From 13-2-20CM-68-14 sp051955535 (GTDB lineage: Bacteria; Actinomycetota; Thermoleophilia; Gaiellales; Gaiellaceae), in the NCBI GenBank assembly GCA_051955535.1, contig JBQCGP010000071.1, positions 1 to 64,000 of the forward strand: a stretch of DNA of 64,000 nucleotides. Direction: 5' to 3'. Position 1 is the first letter of the stretch; each line of letters opens with the position of its first letter. Under the pieces are notes generated by a model that saw nothing but the letters and a program-made list of their open reading frames with translations, had not been told where the DNA came from and searched no databases. The position numbers and the translations under genes were made by a program. Positions 48,239-56,280 of the stretch are shown here, in pieces.

Positions 48239-49363
48239 ATGAAACACGGTAGGTACTGGGTCGGGGCGCTGGCGACGCTAGCGGTCGCCGGCGGAATTCT
48301 CGCGGCGGTCGGCACCGCCGCACCGTCGAAGCACTCGTCGCAGAAGCTGACGAAGCTCACCTTCCAGTTGAAGTGGGTGACGCAGGCACAGTTCGCCGGC
48401 TACTACGCGGCCGACGCTAAGGGGTACTACAAGAAGGCAGGCCTGGACGTGAAGATCCGCGTCGGCGGGCCGGACATCATCCCGGAGCAGGTGGTTGCGG
48501 GAGGTCAGGCTCAACTGGGTCTCGACTGGCTGCCGAGCCTGATGTCGGCGCGCGACCAGGGCACAAAGCTGGTGAACATCGCGCAGGTCTTCGCGCGCAG
48601 CGGGATGACCGAGATCACCTGGAAGAACAGCGGCATCAACACGATCGCGAAGATGCACGGCAAGAAGGTCGGTAACTGGCTCGGCGGCAACGAGTTCGAG
48701 CTCTTCGCCGCACTCAGCCGCGCCGGCATGGACCCGGTTCACAACAAGGGTGTGACGATCGTCAAACAGCCCTTCGACATGAACCTGTTCCTGAACCGGC
48801 AGATCGACGCCGCGTCTGCGATGACGTACAACGAGCTCGCCCAGGTCCTGGAGAACAAGAACCCGAAGACCGGGAAGCTCTACAGCCTGAGAAACCTGAA
48901 CGTGATCAAGATGGAGAAGATCGGAACCGGAATGCTCGAAGACGGCATCTTCGGCACCGAGTCCTGGCTCAAGGACAAGAAGAACCAGGCGACTGCGAAG
49001 AAGTTCCTCGTCGCGTCCTTCAAGGGCTGGATCTACTGCCGGACGCACCTGAAGGATTGCGTGAGGATCGTGCTCTCGCACGGCCCGACGCTCCTCAAGG
49101 GCCACCAGACGTGGCAGATGAACGAGATCAACGCTCTCGTCTGGCCGTCGCCGCTCGGGATCGGGCTGATGAGCCCCAAGGACTACAAGTTCACGGCCAA
49201 GACGACGGCGAAGTACAACAACCTGAAGAAGGTGCCCGGCCACGAGGCGTATCGGACCGACCTCGCCAAGGCCGCACAGGCGACCCTGAAGAAGCAGCAC
49301 TACGACATCTACGGCAAGTCCTGGAAGAAAGCGAAGGTCAAGATCACACCCGGCGGCGAGTAA
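48239..49363 (+). CDS. NMT1/THI5-like ABC substrate-binding protein
   Basis: 374 residues from ATG 48239 behind a GGGGAAAGGGG site. A signal peptide (ALATLAVAGGILAAVGTAA) lacks a lipobox Cys. The segments L-T-F-Q-L-K-W-V-T-Q-A-Q-F-A-G-Y-Y-A-A-D, Y-Y-K-K-A-G-L-D-V-K-I, and V-V-A-G-G-Q-A-Q-L-G identify the NMT1/THI5-like family, which includes thiamin-pyrimidine, riboflavin and other heterocycle binders. In this locus a pyrimidine, hydantoin or ureido compound is the likely ligand. It is followed by the dihydropyrimidinase gene after 16 bases with a GGAGGAGGA ribosome site. Confidence 0.88.
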   Translation: MKHGRYWVGALATLAVAGGILAAVGTAAPSKHSSQKLTKLTFQLKWVTQAQFAGYYAADAKGYYKKAGLDVKIRVGGPDIIPEQVVAGGQAQLGLDWLPSLMSARDQGTKLVNIAQVFARSGMTEITWKNSGINTIAKMHGKKVGNWLGGNEFELFAALSRAGMDPVHNKGVTIVKQPFDMNLFLNRQIDAASAMTYNELAQVLENKNPKTGKLYSLRNLNVIKMEKIGTGMLEDGIFGTESWLKDKKNQATAKKFLVASFKGWIYCRTHLKDCVRIVLSHGPTLLKGHQTWQMNEINALVWPSPLGIGLMSPKDYKFTAKTTAKYNNLKKVPGHEAYRTDLAKAAQATLKKQHYDIYGKSWKKAKVKITPGGE

Positions 49364-49379
49364 GCGGAGGAGGATCCGT

Positions 49380-50789
49380 ATGTCCGTTCTGATCAGAGGA
49401 GGCCGCGTCATCACCGCGGCGGACGACTACGTCGCCGACGTCTTCGTCGAGGACGAACGGATCTCACTCATCGGCGAGACCCTCGACGTGACAGCAGATC
49501 GTGTGATCGACGCAGTCGGGAAGTACGTGCTCCCCGGCTGCGTCGACCCGCACACGCACCTCGACATGCCGTTCGGGGGCACGGTCACGATCGACGACGT
49601 CCAGTCGGGCCAGACCGCCGCGGCGTTCGGCGGCACGACCACGCATGTCGACTTCATCATCCAGCCGAAGGGCGCGACCTTCGCAGACGCGATCGACGAG
49701 TGGCGCGCCAAGGCGAACGGCAAGCAGGTGATCGACATGGGCTACCACATGGCGATCACCGATCTCGACGAGGGCGGCACCCTCGAGGAGCTCGCCAGCC
49801 TGCCAGACCAGGGCATCACCTCCTACAAGCTGTTCATGGCCTACAAGGGCGCGCTGATGGTGGACGACGAGACGCTCTTCCGCGCGATGGAGGTGGCTGC
49901 GGAGTCCGGAGCGCTCGTGATGGTCCACGCCGAGAACGGCGACCTGATCGACGTGCTCGTCCGCGAGGCGCTCGAAGCCGGCCACACCGAACCCCTCTAC
50001 CACGCGTTGACCCGGCCACCCGAGGCAGAAGGCGAAGCCACGAACCGGGCGATCCAACTCGCGCACGTCGCCGGCGCGCCGCTCTACGTCGTCCACGTCA
50101 CCTGCCGCGAGGCCGTCGAGCCGATCGCGCGGGCGCGCGAGAACGGGTGGGACGTGTGGGGCGAGACCTGCACCCAGTACTTCTTCAACTCGCTCGATGA
50201 CATCAAGAAGCCGGACTTCGAGGGCGCGAAGTACGTCTACTCGCCGCCGGTTCGGGACAAGTCGAACTGGGACGTGCTCTGGAACGCCGTGCGCACGGAC
50301 GCGCTGTCCGCGATCTCGACCGACCACTGTGCGTTTCTCTGGGACGGCCAGAAGACGATGGGCAAGGACGACTTCTCGAAGATCCCTAACGGCGGTCCGG
50401 GCCTCGAGAACCGGCTGCACATGATCCATGAGTTCGGCGCCCGCGCCGGCCGGATCACGCTCAACCGGATGGTGGAGCTCCTGGCGACGAACCCGGCGAA
50501 GCTGTTCGGGCTCTACCCGCGCAAGGGGACGATCGCGGTCGGCTCCGACGCCGATATCGTGATCTTCGACCCCGAGAAGCGGGTGACGATCTCGTCGGCG
50601 ACCGATCACTCGAAGACGGACTACAATCTGTACGAGGGCACCGAGGTGACCGGAACGCCCGAGATCGTGCTGCTGCGCGGCAACGTCTTGGTCGAGGGCG
50701 ACGAGCTGGTCGCCCAGCCTGGGATCGGGCAGTACGTCGCCCGGGCAAAGTTCGGCCAGGAACTGAAACCCGCAGCAGCCGTCGCCTAG
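49380..50789 (+). CDS. Dihydropyrimidinase (D-hydantoinase)
   Basis: 469 residues, complete. The metal ligands are all present: D-P-H-T-H-L-D (His58, His60), carboxylated Lys150 in S-Y-K-L-F-M-A-Y, V-H-A-E-N-G, V-V-H-V-T-C-R and I-S-T-D-H-C-A-F. The length and these positions match cyclic-amidohydrolase-superfamily dihydropyrimidinases. It opens dihydrouracil or dihydrothymine (or 5-substituted hydantoins) to N-carbamoyl-beta-amino acids, which the M20 enzyme encoded at 44379-45620 would cleave. Last gene of the transporter operon; a palindromic repeat follows two bases after the stop. Confidence 0.93.
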   Translation: MSVLIRGGRVITAADDYVADVFVEDERISLIGETLDVTADRVIDAVGKYVLPGCVDPHTHLDMPFGGTVTIDDVQSGQTAAAFGGTTTHVDFIIQPKGATFADAIDEWRAKANGKQVIDMGYHMAITDLDEGGTLEELASLPDQGITSYKLFMAYKGALMVDDETLFRAMEVAAESGALVMVHAENGDLIDVLVREALEAGHTEPLYHALTRPPEAEGEATNRAIQLAHVAGAPLYVVHVTCREAVEPIARARENGWDVWGETCTQYFFNSLDDIKKPDFEGAKYVYSPPVRDKSNWDVLWNAVRTDALSAISTDHCAFLWDGQKTMGKDDFSKIPNGGPGLENRLHMIHEFGARAGRITLNRMVELLATNPAKLFGLYPRKGTIAVGSDADIVIFDPEKRVTISSATDHSKTDYNLYEGTEVTGTPEIVLLRGNVLVEGDELVAQPGIGQYVARAKFGQELKPAAAVA

Positions 50790-50790
50790 C

Positions 50791-50879
50791 AGGGACTGTC
50801 CCCGAACGGGGACTGTCCCATCAACCGCCTGCTCTGCCTGACACGGTTTGTGGGACAGTCCCCTGCGGGGACAGCCCCT
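50791..50879. repeat. GGGACTGTCCC-type palindromic repeat, copy 3 (full)
   Basis: Two arms of about 36 bases face each other: AGGGACTGTCCCC-GAAC-GGGGACTGTCCCA with a TCAACCG end, and CGGTTTG-TGGGACAGTCCCC-TGC-GGGGACAGCCCCT. A 16-base segment separates them. Each arm contains its own short hairpin. It fills the gap between the converging dihydropyrimidinase and semialdehyde dehydrogenase genes and may act as a bidirectional terminator. Confidence 0.8.
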
Positions 50880-50884
50880 CGGAG

Positions 50885-52414
50885 CTAGCGCGTCTGCGGG
50901 AAGCCGAGGTCGACCTTCGACGTGGCCGGGTCCGGCCAGCGAGACGTCACGACCTTGCCGCGCGTGTAGAACTGAATTCCCTCGGGCCCATAGATGTGCA
51001 GGTCGCCGAAGAGCGAGCTCTTCCAGCCGCCGAAGCTGTAGTACGCGACCGGCACCGGGATCGGCACGTTGATGCCAACCATGCCGACGTTGACGTCGAA
51101 CTGGAACTGGCGGGCAACGCCGCCGTCGCGCGTGAAGATCGCGACGCCGTTGCCGTACGGGTTCTCGTTGACGAGCCGCACGGCCTCGTCATAGGTGTCG
51201 ACGCGGGTGACGCCGAGGACCGGCCCGAAGATCTCGTCCTTGTAGACGTCCATCTCAGGCTTGACGTCATCGAGCAGGGTGACGCCGAGGAAGAAGCCGT
51301 GACCGTTGGGCGCCGTTTCGCGGCCGTCGGTGACCACGGTCGCGCCCTCGCTGCGCCCTTTGTCGATGTACGACGCGACCTTGTCGCGGTGCTCGCGCGT
51401 GACGAGCGGGCCCATCTCGGAGTCAGGCGCCATGCCGTCGCCGACCTTCACGTCAGGCAGCCGCACCTTGATCGCGTCGACGAGCTCGTCCGCGGCATGT
51501 CCGACGGCGACCAGCATCGAGACCGCCATGCACCGTTCGCCGGCCGAGCCGTAGCCGGCCGAGACCGCTGCGTCGGCCGCCATCTCGATGTCCGCGTCCG
51601 GCAGCACGATCATGTGGTTCTTGGCGCCGCCGAGAGCCTGCACGCGCTTGTCGTGCGAGGTGCCCTTCTCGTAGACATAGCGTGCGATCGGCGTCGAGCC
51701 GACGAACGAGACGGCGGCGATGTCCGGGTGCTCGAGGATCGCGTCGACCGCGACCTTGTCGCCGTGGACGACGTTGAAGACGCCGTCGGGGACGCCGGCT
51801 TCCTTGAGCAGCTCGGCGGTGTAGACCGAAGCTGAGGGATCCTTCTCGGACGGCTTCAGTACGAAGGTGTTCCCGCAGGCGAGCGCAGGCGCCCACATCC
51901 ACATGGGCACCATGGCGGGGAAATTGAACGGCGTGATTCCGGCAGCGACTCCGAGCGGCTGGCGGATCGAGTAGACGTCGATGCCGGTCGAGGCCTGCTC
52001 CGTGAAACCGCCCTTGAGCAGCTCGGGGATGCCGCAGCAGTATTCGATCACCTCGAGCCCGCGCGCGACCTCACCCATCGCGTCGGTCAGAACCTTGCCG
52101 TGCTCGGCGGTGAGGATCTTGGCGATGTCCTCGCGGTGCTCATCGAGAAGCTTGCGGATGCGGAAGAAGATTTCGGTCTTCCGCGAGAGCGAGATCGCGC
52201 GCCACGAAGCGAAGGCGCGCTTGGCCGCCTGAACGGCGGCGTCGACCTCCTCCGGGCTGGCGAAGGCGACCTCGCCCGTCTGGACGCCGAGGGCAGGGTT
52301 GTAGACCGGACCGTTTCGACCGGAGCGCCCGTGTACCTGCGCTCCGTCGATCCAGTGGCTGATGGGCGTGACGGCCTGCGCCGTCTGTTCGCGCGGTTCC
52401 GCGACCTCGGTCAT
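50885..52414 (-). CDS. mmsA: CoA-acylating (methyl)malonate-semialdehyde dehydrogenase
   Basis: 509 residues, aldehyde dehydrogenase fold with the MmsA form: H-W-I-D-G near the start, P-F-N-F-P-A-M-V-P-M-W-M in the cofactor region, F-V-G-S-T-P-I-A-R-Y-V-Y, and the catalytic Cys in G-S-A-G-E-R-C-M-A-V-S. Residues P-M-W-M and E-R-C-M-A are specific to the CoA-dependent group. It turns malonate or methylmalonate semialdehyde into acetyl- or propionyl-CoA plus CO2. AGGAGG precedes ATG 52414. It is divergent from the aminotransferase gene, which would make its substrate. Confidence 0.92.
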   Translation of the reverse strand: MTEVAEPREQTAQAVTPISHWIDGAQVHGRSGRNGPVYNPALGVQTGEVAFASPEEVDAAVQAAKRAFASWRAISLSRKTEIFFRIRKLLDEHREDIAKILTAEHGKVLTDAMGEVARGLEVIEYCCGIPELLKGGFTEQASTGIDVYSIRQPLGVAAGITPFNFPAMVPMWMWAPALACGNTFVLKPSEKDPSASVYTAELLKEAGVPDGVFNVVHGDKVAVDAILEHPDIAAVSFVGSTPIARYVYEKGTSHDKRVQALGGAKNHMIVLPDADIEMAADAAVSAGYGSAGERCMAVSMLVAVGHAADELVDAIKVRLPDVKVGDGMAPDSEMGPLVTREHRDKVASYIDKGRSEGATVVTDGRETAPNGHGFFLGVTLLDDVKPEMDVYKDEIFGPVLGVTRVDTYDEAVRLVNENPYGNGVAIFTRDGGVARQFQFDVNVGMVGINVPIPVPVAYYSFGGWKSSLFGDLHIYGPEGIQFYTRGKVVTSRWPDPATSKVDLGFPQTR

Positions 52415-52477
52415 AGCGGCCTCCTTCGTCAGATGGCCAGCCTAGCGCGCACAGGAGCCGGTCGGACTCATTGTGGC

Positions 52478-52581
52478 CATGTCCCGGGACCGTGGCCATG
52501 TCCCGGGACCTGGTCCGTAGCCATGTCCCGGGACCTGGTCTGTGGACATGTCCGGGGACCAGGTCCGCAGACGAGTAGGAT
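52478..52581 (+). repeat. 25-bp direct repeats and promoter before the aminotransferase
   Basis: CATGTCCCGGGAC occurs at 52478, 52497 and 52522, and as CATGTCCGGGGAC at 52547; the last three are spaced exactly 25 bases. Each is followed by CTGGTCC or a variant (the last as CAGGTCC), giving nested palindromes GTCCCGGGAC and GGACC-T-GGTCC. A TAGGAT box (52576-52581) ends six bases before ATG 52588, so the repeats cover the likely -35 area. The gap 52415-52477 shows nothing else. Confidence 0.7.
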
Positions 52582-52587
52582 CGGGCC

Positions 52588-53922
52588 ATGGCGGTCGAAG
52601 CCGGACTCGACGCGAAGCGAATCCAGGAGCTCGACAAGCAGCACGTCCTGCACTCGTGGTCGGTGCAGGACCAGATCGCGCCGCTCCCGGTCGCAGGCGG
52701 CGAGGGGCGCTACTTCTGGGATTACGACGGCAACCGCTACCTCGACTTCGCCTCGCAGCTCGTCAACGTCTCGATCGGCTACCAGCACCCGAAAGTGGTC
52801 GCGGCCATCAAGGAGCAGGCCGACAAGCTGACGACTATCGGGCCGCCGATGGCCCACGAAGCGCGTTCGGAGCTGGCGCGGCTCATCGCGGAGGTGACGC
52901 CGGGCGACCTGACGATGTCCTTCTTCACGAACGGCGGCGCCGAGGCGAACGAGAACGCGATCAAGCTCGCCCGCTGGTACACGGGTCGCCACAAGATCAT
53001 CGCGCGCTACCGCTCCTACCACGGCGCCACCGGCGGCGCGATCACCGCGACCGGCGACCCGCGGCGCTGGCCGGCCGAGCCGGGGATTCCGGGCGTTGTC
53101 CGCATGCTCGACCCCTACACGTACCGCTGCCCCGCGGGCCACCCCGATCCGTGCCCGGTCTGCACGGGCGCTCCCCACCTCGAGGAGATCCTCCAGTACG
53201 AGGGGCCGCAGAACGTCGCGGCGGTGATCTTGGAGACGATCGTCGGCACAAACGGGATCATCGTCCCGCCCGACGGCTACCTGCAGGCGATCCGCGAGGT
53301 CTGCGACCGGAACGGGATCCTGCTGATTTGCGACGAGGTGATGGCCGGCTTCGGCCGCTCGGGCAAGTGGTTCGCCTGCGAGCACTGGGACGTCATCCCC
53401 GACATCCTCACCGTTGCGAAGGGGATCAATTCAGGCTACGTGCCACTCGGCGCGATGGTGATCTCGGAGCAGATTGCCGATTGGGTCAGCGACAAGTACT
53501 TCGCCGGCGGCCTCACCTACTCGGGCCACGTGCTCGCCTGCGCCTCCGGCGTCGCCTCGATCGAGGCGTTCCGGGAAGAGGGAATCGTCGAGAACTCGGC
53601 GGCGATGGGCGAGGTGCTCGCCGAGGAATTGCCACGACTGCAGGAGCGTCACCCGTCGATCGGCGAGGTGCGCGGCAAGGGCCTGTTCTGGGGTATCGAG
53701 CTCGTGCGCGACCGCGAGACGCGCGAGCCGCTAGTGCCGTTCAACGCCTCGGGCGAAGCATTCGCGCCGATGGCGAAGCTTGGCAAGGCCGCAATGGAAC
53801 GTGGTCTCTACCTGATGACCCACTGGAACGTGATCGTCGTGGCGCCGCCGCTGACGATCACTCGCGAAGAGCTCGACGAGGGCCTCGGCGTCCTCGACGA
53901 CGTGCTCGCACTCGTGGACTAA
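52588..53922 (+). CDS. Class III aminotransferase (beta-alanine/beta-amino acid type)
   Basis: 444 residues. The PLP fold shows F-W-D-Y-D-G-N-R-Y-L-D-F-A-S-Q at the start, F-T-N-G-G-A-E-A-N-E-N-A (phosphate loop), Y-R-S-Y-H-G-A-T-G-G, L-I-C-D-E-V-M-A-G-F-G-R (the PLP Asp) and the Schiff-base Lys in V-A-K-G-I-N-S-G-Y-V-P. A Cys-rich insert, Y-R-C-P-A-G-H-P-D-P-C-P-V-C, occurs near residue 175; it is also seen in some omega-amino acid transaminases. Next to mmsA, it most probably converts beta-alanine or beta-aminoisobutyrate to the semialdehyde. A GABA or 2-keto-acid specificity cannot be excluded. Confidence 0.87.
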   Translation: MAVEAGLDAKRIQELDKQHVLHSWSVQDQIAPLPVAGGEGRYFWDYDGNRYLDFASQLVNVSIGYQHPKVVAAIKEQADKLTTIGPPMAHEARSELARLIAEVTPGDLTMSFFTNGGAEANENAIKLARWYTGRHKIIARYRSYHGATGGAITATGDPRRWPAEPGIPGVVRMLDPYTYRCPAGHPDPCPVCTGAPHLEEILQYEGPQNVAAVILETIVGTNGIIVPPDGYLQAIREVCDRNGILLICDEVMAGFGRSGKWFACEHWDVIPDILTVAKGINSGYVPLGAMVISEQIADWVSDKYFAGGLTYSGHVLACASGVASIEAFREEGIVENSAAMGEVLAEELPRLQERHPSIGEVRGKGLFWGIELVRDRETREPLVPFNASGEAFAPMAKLGKAAMERGLYLMTHWNVIVVAPPLTITREELDEGLGVLDDVLALVD

Positions 53923-53964
53923 AAGGCGGCGAGGCCCGCGCCGCAGCGGGGCCCCGCCTCTTTT
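53921..53964 (+). terminator. Strong intrinsic terminator after the aminotransferase gene
   Basis: AAAAGGCGG...GAGGCCCGC pairs with GCGGGGCCCCGCC and is followed by TCTTTTCTCT; the A run and T run flank the stem. The stem overlaps the TAA stop codon by two bases. Confidence 0.8.
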
Positions 53965-54099
53965 CTCTCAACGGGAGACCTTGGGCGCGAAGCCGGTCTT
54001 GCCGCTCCCCCTCGGCGCGCCGCGTCTATCCGTACTACGCAGCTAACCAGAGGACGACGCAAGAACAAGCGAATTCACTCGGACGAGGGATCAAGCAAC

Positions 54100-54123
54100 G
54101 GCGGCCGCCTTGCGGCGGCCGCC
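54100..54123. repeat. GC hairpin in the aminotransferase-htrA gap
   Basis: GGCGGCCGCC is repeated on both sides of TTGC, giving a ten-base stem; each half is also self-complementary. It probably stops transcription of the converging htrA-like gene. The rest of 53965-54187 shows no gene, promoter or repeat that I can support. Confidence 0.55.
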
Positions 54124-54187
54124 GGCCCAGTTGCGCGCCGGGTGAGAGGGGAGGGGCGCGCTATTTGCACGGGAGGAGAAGCCTTGT

Positions 54188-55279
54188 CTACGAGGGGCGG
54201 GTTCCGATCGTCACCTCGGTCGTATTCGTCGTGCCGTTCCGGGAGTAGCTGATGCTGACCTTGTCACCGGGGTGCTTGGCGGCGACGGCCGCGGTCAGAT
54301 CGTCCGGGCTCGTGATCGTCTCGCCGCCGAAGGACGTGATCACATCGCCGGCCTTGAGCCCGGCCTTGTCGGCAGGCGAGCCGCTGCGAACCGTGGCGAC
54401 CTGAGCGCCGCTCTGGTTCGTGGGCGTCCCGATCGAGACGCCGAGGTACGGGTGCGTGACCTTCTCGCCGTTGACGAGCTTCGAGACGACCTGGGAGATC
54501 GTGTTCGACGGGACGGCGAACCCGACACCCTCGTTGCCGCCGCCGTCGCTCTCGATCTGCGAGGTGACGCCGACAACCTCGCCGGCCATGTTCAGCAGCG
54601 GGCCGCCAGAGTTGCCGTGGTTGATCGCGGCGTCGGTCTGGATGGCCCCCGAGATCGTGTAGTTGTTGAGAGCGCTGATGTCGCGCCCGAGCGCGCTGAC
54701 GATCCCGCTCGTGACGCTCTCCTCGAGGCCGAACGGGCTGCCGATTGCCACGACGCCGTCACCGACTTCGAGGTTGCTCGAGTCGCCGAGCGTCAGCGGA
54801 TGCAGCTTGCTCGACGGCGCGTCGACCTTTAGCACCGCGAGGTCGGTCGACGGGTCAGTGCCCACGACGTGCGCGCCGTACTTCGATCCGTCCGCAAACG
54901 TGACCGAGACCTTCGTCGCCCCTTGGACGACGTGGTCGTTCGTGACGATGTGACCGTTCGAGTCGTAGACCCACCCGGAGCCCTGCGCCTGCGACTCGCC
55001 ACCACCCGAGCCGCCGAACGGGAACGGCGAGTTGTTCGAGCTGCCAGAAGAGGTCGTCACCGTGATCTCGACGACGCCGGGGCCGGCCTTGCGGTAGACG
55101 CCGTTGACGGACAACGTCTTGGTGTTGGCCGTCGGCGAGGCTTGTGCGGCTGCCTGCTGGACGATTGTCGTTGTGTTACCGCCGTTGTCGCCGAAGGCGG
55201 CGTAGCTGCCCACGCCCGCCCCGGCGCCGATCAAGAGCGCGGAGGCGGCGAGCAGGTAGGGCGTGCGCTTGCGATGCAT
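54188..55279 (-). CDS. HtrA/DegP-type serine protease with PDZ domain
   Basis: 363 residues from ATG 55279, with an AGGAAAGGAA site; an upstream ATG would add 12 polar residues. A single N-terminal membrane helix (PYLLAASALLIGAGAGVGSY) is followed by a Gly/Ser/Asn-rich linker and the trypsin-like domain. The triad is His in V-T-N-D-H-V-V, Asp in S-T-D-L-A-V-L-K and Ser in H-G-N-S-G-G-P-L. A PDZ domain begins at H-P-Y-L-G-V-S-I-G and includes S-P-A-D-K-A-G-L-K-A-G-D-V-I. This is the membrane-tethered PepD/HtrA type that degrades or refolds envelope proteins. Divergent from a response regulator/kinase pair, as mycobacterial pepD is linked to MprAB. Confidence 0.92.
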   Translation of the reverse strand: MHRKRTPYLLAASALLIGAGAGVGSYAAFGDNGGNTTTIVQQAAAQASPTANTKTLSVNGVYRKAGPGVVEITVTTSSGSSNNSPFPFGGSGGGESQAQGSGWVYDSNGHIVTNDHVVQGATKVSVTFADGSKYGAHVVGTDPSTDLAVLKVDAPSSKLHPLTLGDSSNLEVGDGVVAIGSPFGLEESVTSGIVSALGRDISALNNYTISGAIQTDAAINHGNSGGPLLNMAGEVVGVTSQIESDGGGNEGVGFAVPSNTISQVVSKLVNGEKVTHPYLGVSIGTPTNQSGAQVATVRSGSPADKAGLKAGDVITSFGGETITSPDDLTAAVAAKHPGDKVSISYSRNGTTNTTEVTIGTRPS

Positions 55280-55334
55280 TTCCAAGTTCCTTTCCTGGTT
55301 CCAATCGAATGTCACCCAATCAGACCAGAACCGC

Positions 55335-55427
55335 GTAAGAGGTCCATGAAGCAGGGCTAAGAGCTGCCTAAGAAGTGCGAGCCGTCTTCCTTAAAGACTT
55401 CTTACCCCGGTCTTAGGCCGCTCTCAG
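55335..55427. promoter_or_regulatory. 11-bp-period direct repeats before htrA (response-regulator sites)
   Basis: Towards htrA the hexamer TCTTAG appears on the reverse strand at 55373-55368 and 55362-55357, with TCTTAC at 55340-55335 (22 bases, two periods, further). On the forward strand TCTTAC (55400), TCTTAG (55411) and TCTCAG (55422) follow at exact 11-base steps, with a weaker CCTTAA at 55389. Hexamers with five-base spacers are the usual layout for OmpR/PhoB-family dimers. The gap 55280-55590 has no gene. Confidence 0.6.
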
Positions 55428-55550
55428 GCGCGGGTGGGACAGTTCTGAGGCGCATGACTCCTTCCCCGGTCCCTGTTAGTTTCGGCGAACCTGCGGCCCT
55501 CCTGGCGGCCGCGGTTCGCCGGCAGGGATGGGCGAGCTCCTAGGCCGCGC

Positions 55551-55575
55551 TCTTAGGCCGCTCTCACGCTCTAAC
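55551..55575 (+). promoter_or_regulatory. Response-regulator site at its own promoter
   Basis: TCTTAG (55551-55556) and TCTCAC (55562-55567) stand 11 bases apart and share the 16-base string TCTTAGGCCGCTCTCA with 55411-55426. TCTAAC (55570-55575) may be a further half-site or the -10 box before ATG 55582. Autoregulation is likely. Confidence 0.55.
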
Positions 55576-55590
55576 GCCACAATGGCAGGC

Positions 55591-56280
55591 ATGAGCGGTT
55601 CCGCACAGATCCTCGTCGTCGACGACGAAGCTGCCGTCCGCGAGTCGTTGCGCCGGGCACTTGCGCTCGAGGGCTACGAGGTGGAGCTGGCCGCCGACGG
55701 TGCGGAAGCGCTCTACCGACTTGACACAGGCGCCGTCCATCCGGACGCGATCGTTCTCGACGTGCTGATGCCGAACGTCGACGGCCTCGAGACCGCCAGG
55801 CGCCTGCGCGGCGCGGGCAACCGGATTCCGATCCTGATGCTGACCGCGCGCGACGAGGTCGAGGCCCGGGTGGCCGGGCTCGACGCCGGCGCCGACGATT
55901 ACGTCGTCAAGCCGTTCGCGCTCGCTGAGCTGCTCGCGCGCCTGCGCGCGCTGCTGCGGCGGACGACGAACGGCGCAGGCGAGATGCTCCGATTCGCCGA
56001 CGTGGAGCTCGACCCCTCGACACGCGAGGTGCGCCGAAACGGCGACTCGATCGAGCTGACGCGCACCGAATTCTCGCTGCTCGAGCTGTTCATGCTGAAC
56101 CCGCGCCAGGTGCTGACGAGGTCATTGATCTTCGAGCGGGTCTGGGGCTACGACTTCGGGCTCTCGTCGAACTCGCTCGACGTCTACATCGGCTACCTGA
56201 GGCGCAAGACCGAGGCGGGCGGAAAGCCGAGGCTGATCCAGACGGTTCGCGGCGTCGGCTACGCACTGCGCGAGCCGTGA
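55591..56280 (+). CDS. OmpR/PhoB-family response regulator (MprA-like)
   Basis: 229 residues from ATG 55591; an ATG at 55582 would add three residues and cannot be ruled out. The receiver has the acidic pair D11-D12, phospho-acceptor Asp57 in V-L-D-V-L-M-P-N-V-D-G, Thr in L-M-L-T-A-R and Lys in V-V-K-P-F-A. The C-terminal winged helix has L-T-R-T-E-F-S-L-L-E-L-F and the recognition helix region S-S-N-S-L-D-V-Y-I-G-Y-L-R-R-K-T. The form D-V-Y-I-G-Y-L-R-R-K-T-E is close to MprA and related actinobacterial regulators. The kinase gene overlaps by four bases (GTGA). Confidence 0.92.
   Translation: MSGSAQILVVDDEAAVRESLRRALALEGYEVELAADGAEALYRLDTGAVHPDAIVLDVLMPNVDGLETARRLRGAGNRIPILMLTARDEVEARVAGLDAGADDYVVKPFALAELLARLRALLRRTTNGAGEMLRFADVELDPSTREVRRNGDSIELTRTEFSLLELFMLNPRQVLTRSLIFERVWGYDFGLSSNSLDVYIGYLRRKTEAGGKPRLIQTVRGVGYALREP

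Noticed and set aside
52478..52560. Short regular repeats as a CRISPR array
   Set aside because: The units are 25 bases with almost no unique spacer between them, there are only four, and no cas gene is in the window.
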